Both the position numbers and the translations under genes were made by a program. From Sulfurimonas sp. (GTDB lineage: Bacteria > Campylobacterota > Campylobacteria > Campylobacterales > Sulfurimonadaceae), in NCBI GenBank assembly GCA_027044845.1, contig JALUBM010000157.1, positions 1-6,060 of the forward strand: a DNA stretch of 6,060 nucleotides. Reading direction: 5' to 3'. This document shows, piece by piece, positions 5,772 through 6,060 of this stretch (positions are counted from its first letter, which is position 1; each line of letters starts with the position of its first letter). The notes beneath the pieces were generated by a model that saw nothing but the letters and a program-made list of their open reading frames with translations, searched no databases and had not been told where the DNA came from.

Positions 5772-6060
5772 CTATCATAGCCTTTAATAAATCTATTATA
5801 TGTAAAGTATCTGCATTGAAATTATCTACATTTTTTTTATATTTATATTTTTCTAATTCTTCTATCATATTTTCATACGCTTTTAAGTGACGTTCACTGT
5901 CATCTTTAAATGTTGCTCCATAAAATGTCAAGTCATATGCCGCTTTTTTTGGATTTGAATAATTAACCCTATTGAGTTGTTTAAAATGCTCTGCTCGTAT
6001 ATTAAATTTTTTCTTTGCTTTAACCCATTTATATTTATAATCTTCAACATATTCTGTTTC
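5764..6060 (-). CDS. Unrecognised protein upstream of batA, C-terminal 98 residues (5' end outside window)
   Basis: The minus strand is open from the window edge to TGA at 5766-5764, giving 98 residues; the start is to the right of the window. I do not recognise a named family. The visible part is charged and mostly helical, with no membrane segment: FNIRAEHFKQLNRVNYSNP, then AAYDLTFYGATF, a Glu/Lys-rich helix (MIEELEKYKYKK) and DTLHIIDLLKAMIDV at the end. Its end overlaps the batA start by 8 bases and it uses the same strand, so it belongs to the operon. In many Bat clusters a DUF4381 protein or a DUF58 protein occupies this position. The visible end does not clearly match either, so that is only a positional guess. 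It may be a cytoplasmic or anchored accessory factor of the Bat complex. Confidence 0.82.
   Translation of the reverse strand, partial: ETEYVEDYKYKWVKAKKKFNIRAEHFKQLNRVNYSNPKKAAYDLTFYGATFKDDSERHLKAYENMIEELEKYKYKKNVDNFNADTLHIIDLLKAMIDV
5781..5785 (-). promoter_or_regulatory. Ribosome binding site of batA
   Basis: AAAGG on the minus strand lies nine bases before the batA ATG at 5771, within the last codons of the upstream gene. A nearer ATG at 5778-5776 is in the upstream gene's frame and is not a start for batA. Confidence 0.6.

Noticed and set aside
5831..5838. T8 run as another phase-variable tract in the partial gene upstream of batA
   Set aside because: Eight-base A/T runs are common in this AT-rich sequence (another lies at 430-437) and are too short to single out.

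Overview
The window looks like a chromosomal piece of a low-GC member of the Campylobacterota, most like the Sulfurimonas/Sulfurovum group. This rests on the AT-rich, Lys/Asn/Ile-heavy coding sequence, the compact one-domain TyrA, and a gene-dense Bat (Batf/aerotolerance-type) cluster with overlapping genes. The assignment is inferred from composition and protein style, not from a database match.

Layout: (1) Positions 2-703, plus strand: the 3' part of a family GT7 glycosyltransferase, a beta-1,4-galactosyltransferase-like enzyme of the animal type. The metal and acceptor motifs are intact, and an isoleucine sits where vertebrate Gal-transferases have the donor-gating tyrosine. (2) Positions 704-765: a 62-base gap with a plausible promoter and ribosome binding site. 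(3) Positions 766-1596, plus strand: tyrA, prephenate dehydrogenase. (4) Positions 1593-6060, minus strand: a tightly packed operon fragment read right to left. It holds the end of an unrecognised small gene, then batA (VWA protein), a batB-batC fusion (VWA plus TPR plus a long basic tail), and batD. Consecutive genes overlap by 8, 4 and 17 bases. tyrA and batD converge and share the four bases CTAG for both stop codons.

How the parts fit together: BatA, BatB/C and BatD are predicted inner-membrane proteins whose VWA, TPR and beta-rich domains face the periplasm. This is inferred from the membrane segments and the positive-inside rule. They probably form one envelope complex downstream of MoxR-ATPase and DUF58-type genes that would lie to the right of the window. 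The family is linked to oxygen or stress tolerance and envelope integrity in other bacteria, but its biochemical role is poorly defined. TyrA makes the tyrosine precursor and is unrelated to this function. The glycosyltransferase probably decorates a surface glycan and may belong to a locus to the left.

Points most worth a second look: a 17-base homopolymeric A tract inside the batB-batC coding sequence, which could make the C-terminal tail switchable or heterogeneous; the donor-gate substitution in the GT7 enzyme; and a signal-peptide-like segment kept at the BatB-BatC fusion joint. I saw no RNA gene, mobile element, CRISPR array or convincing terminator.
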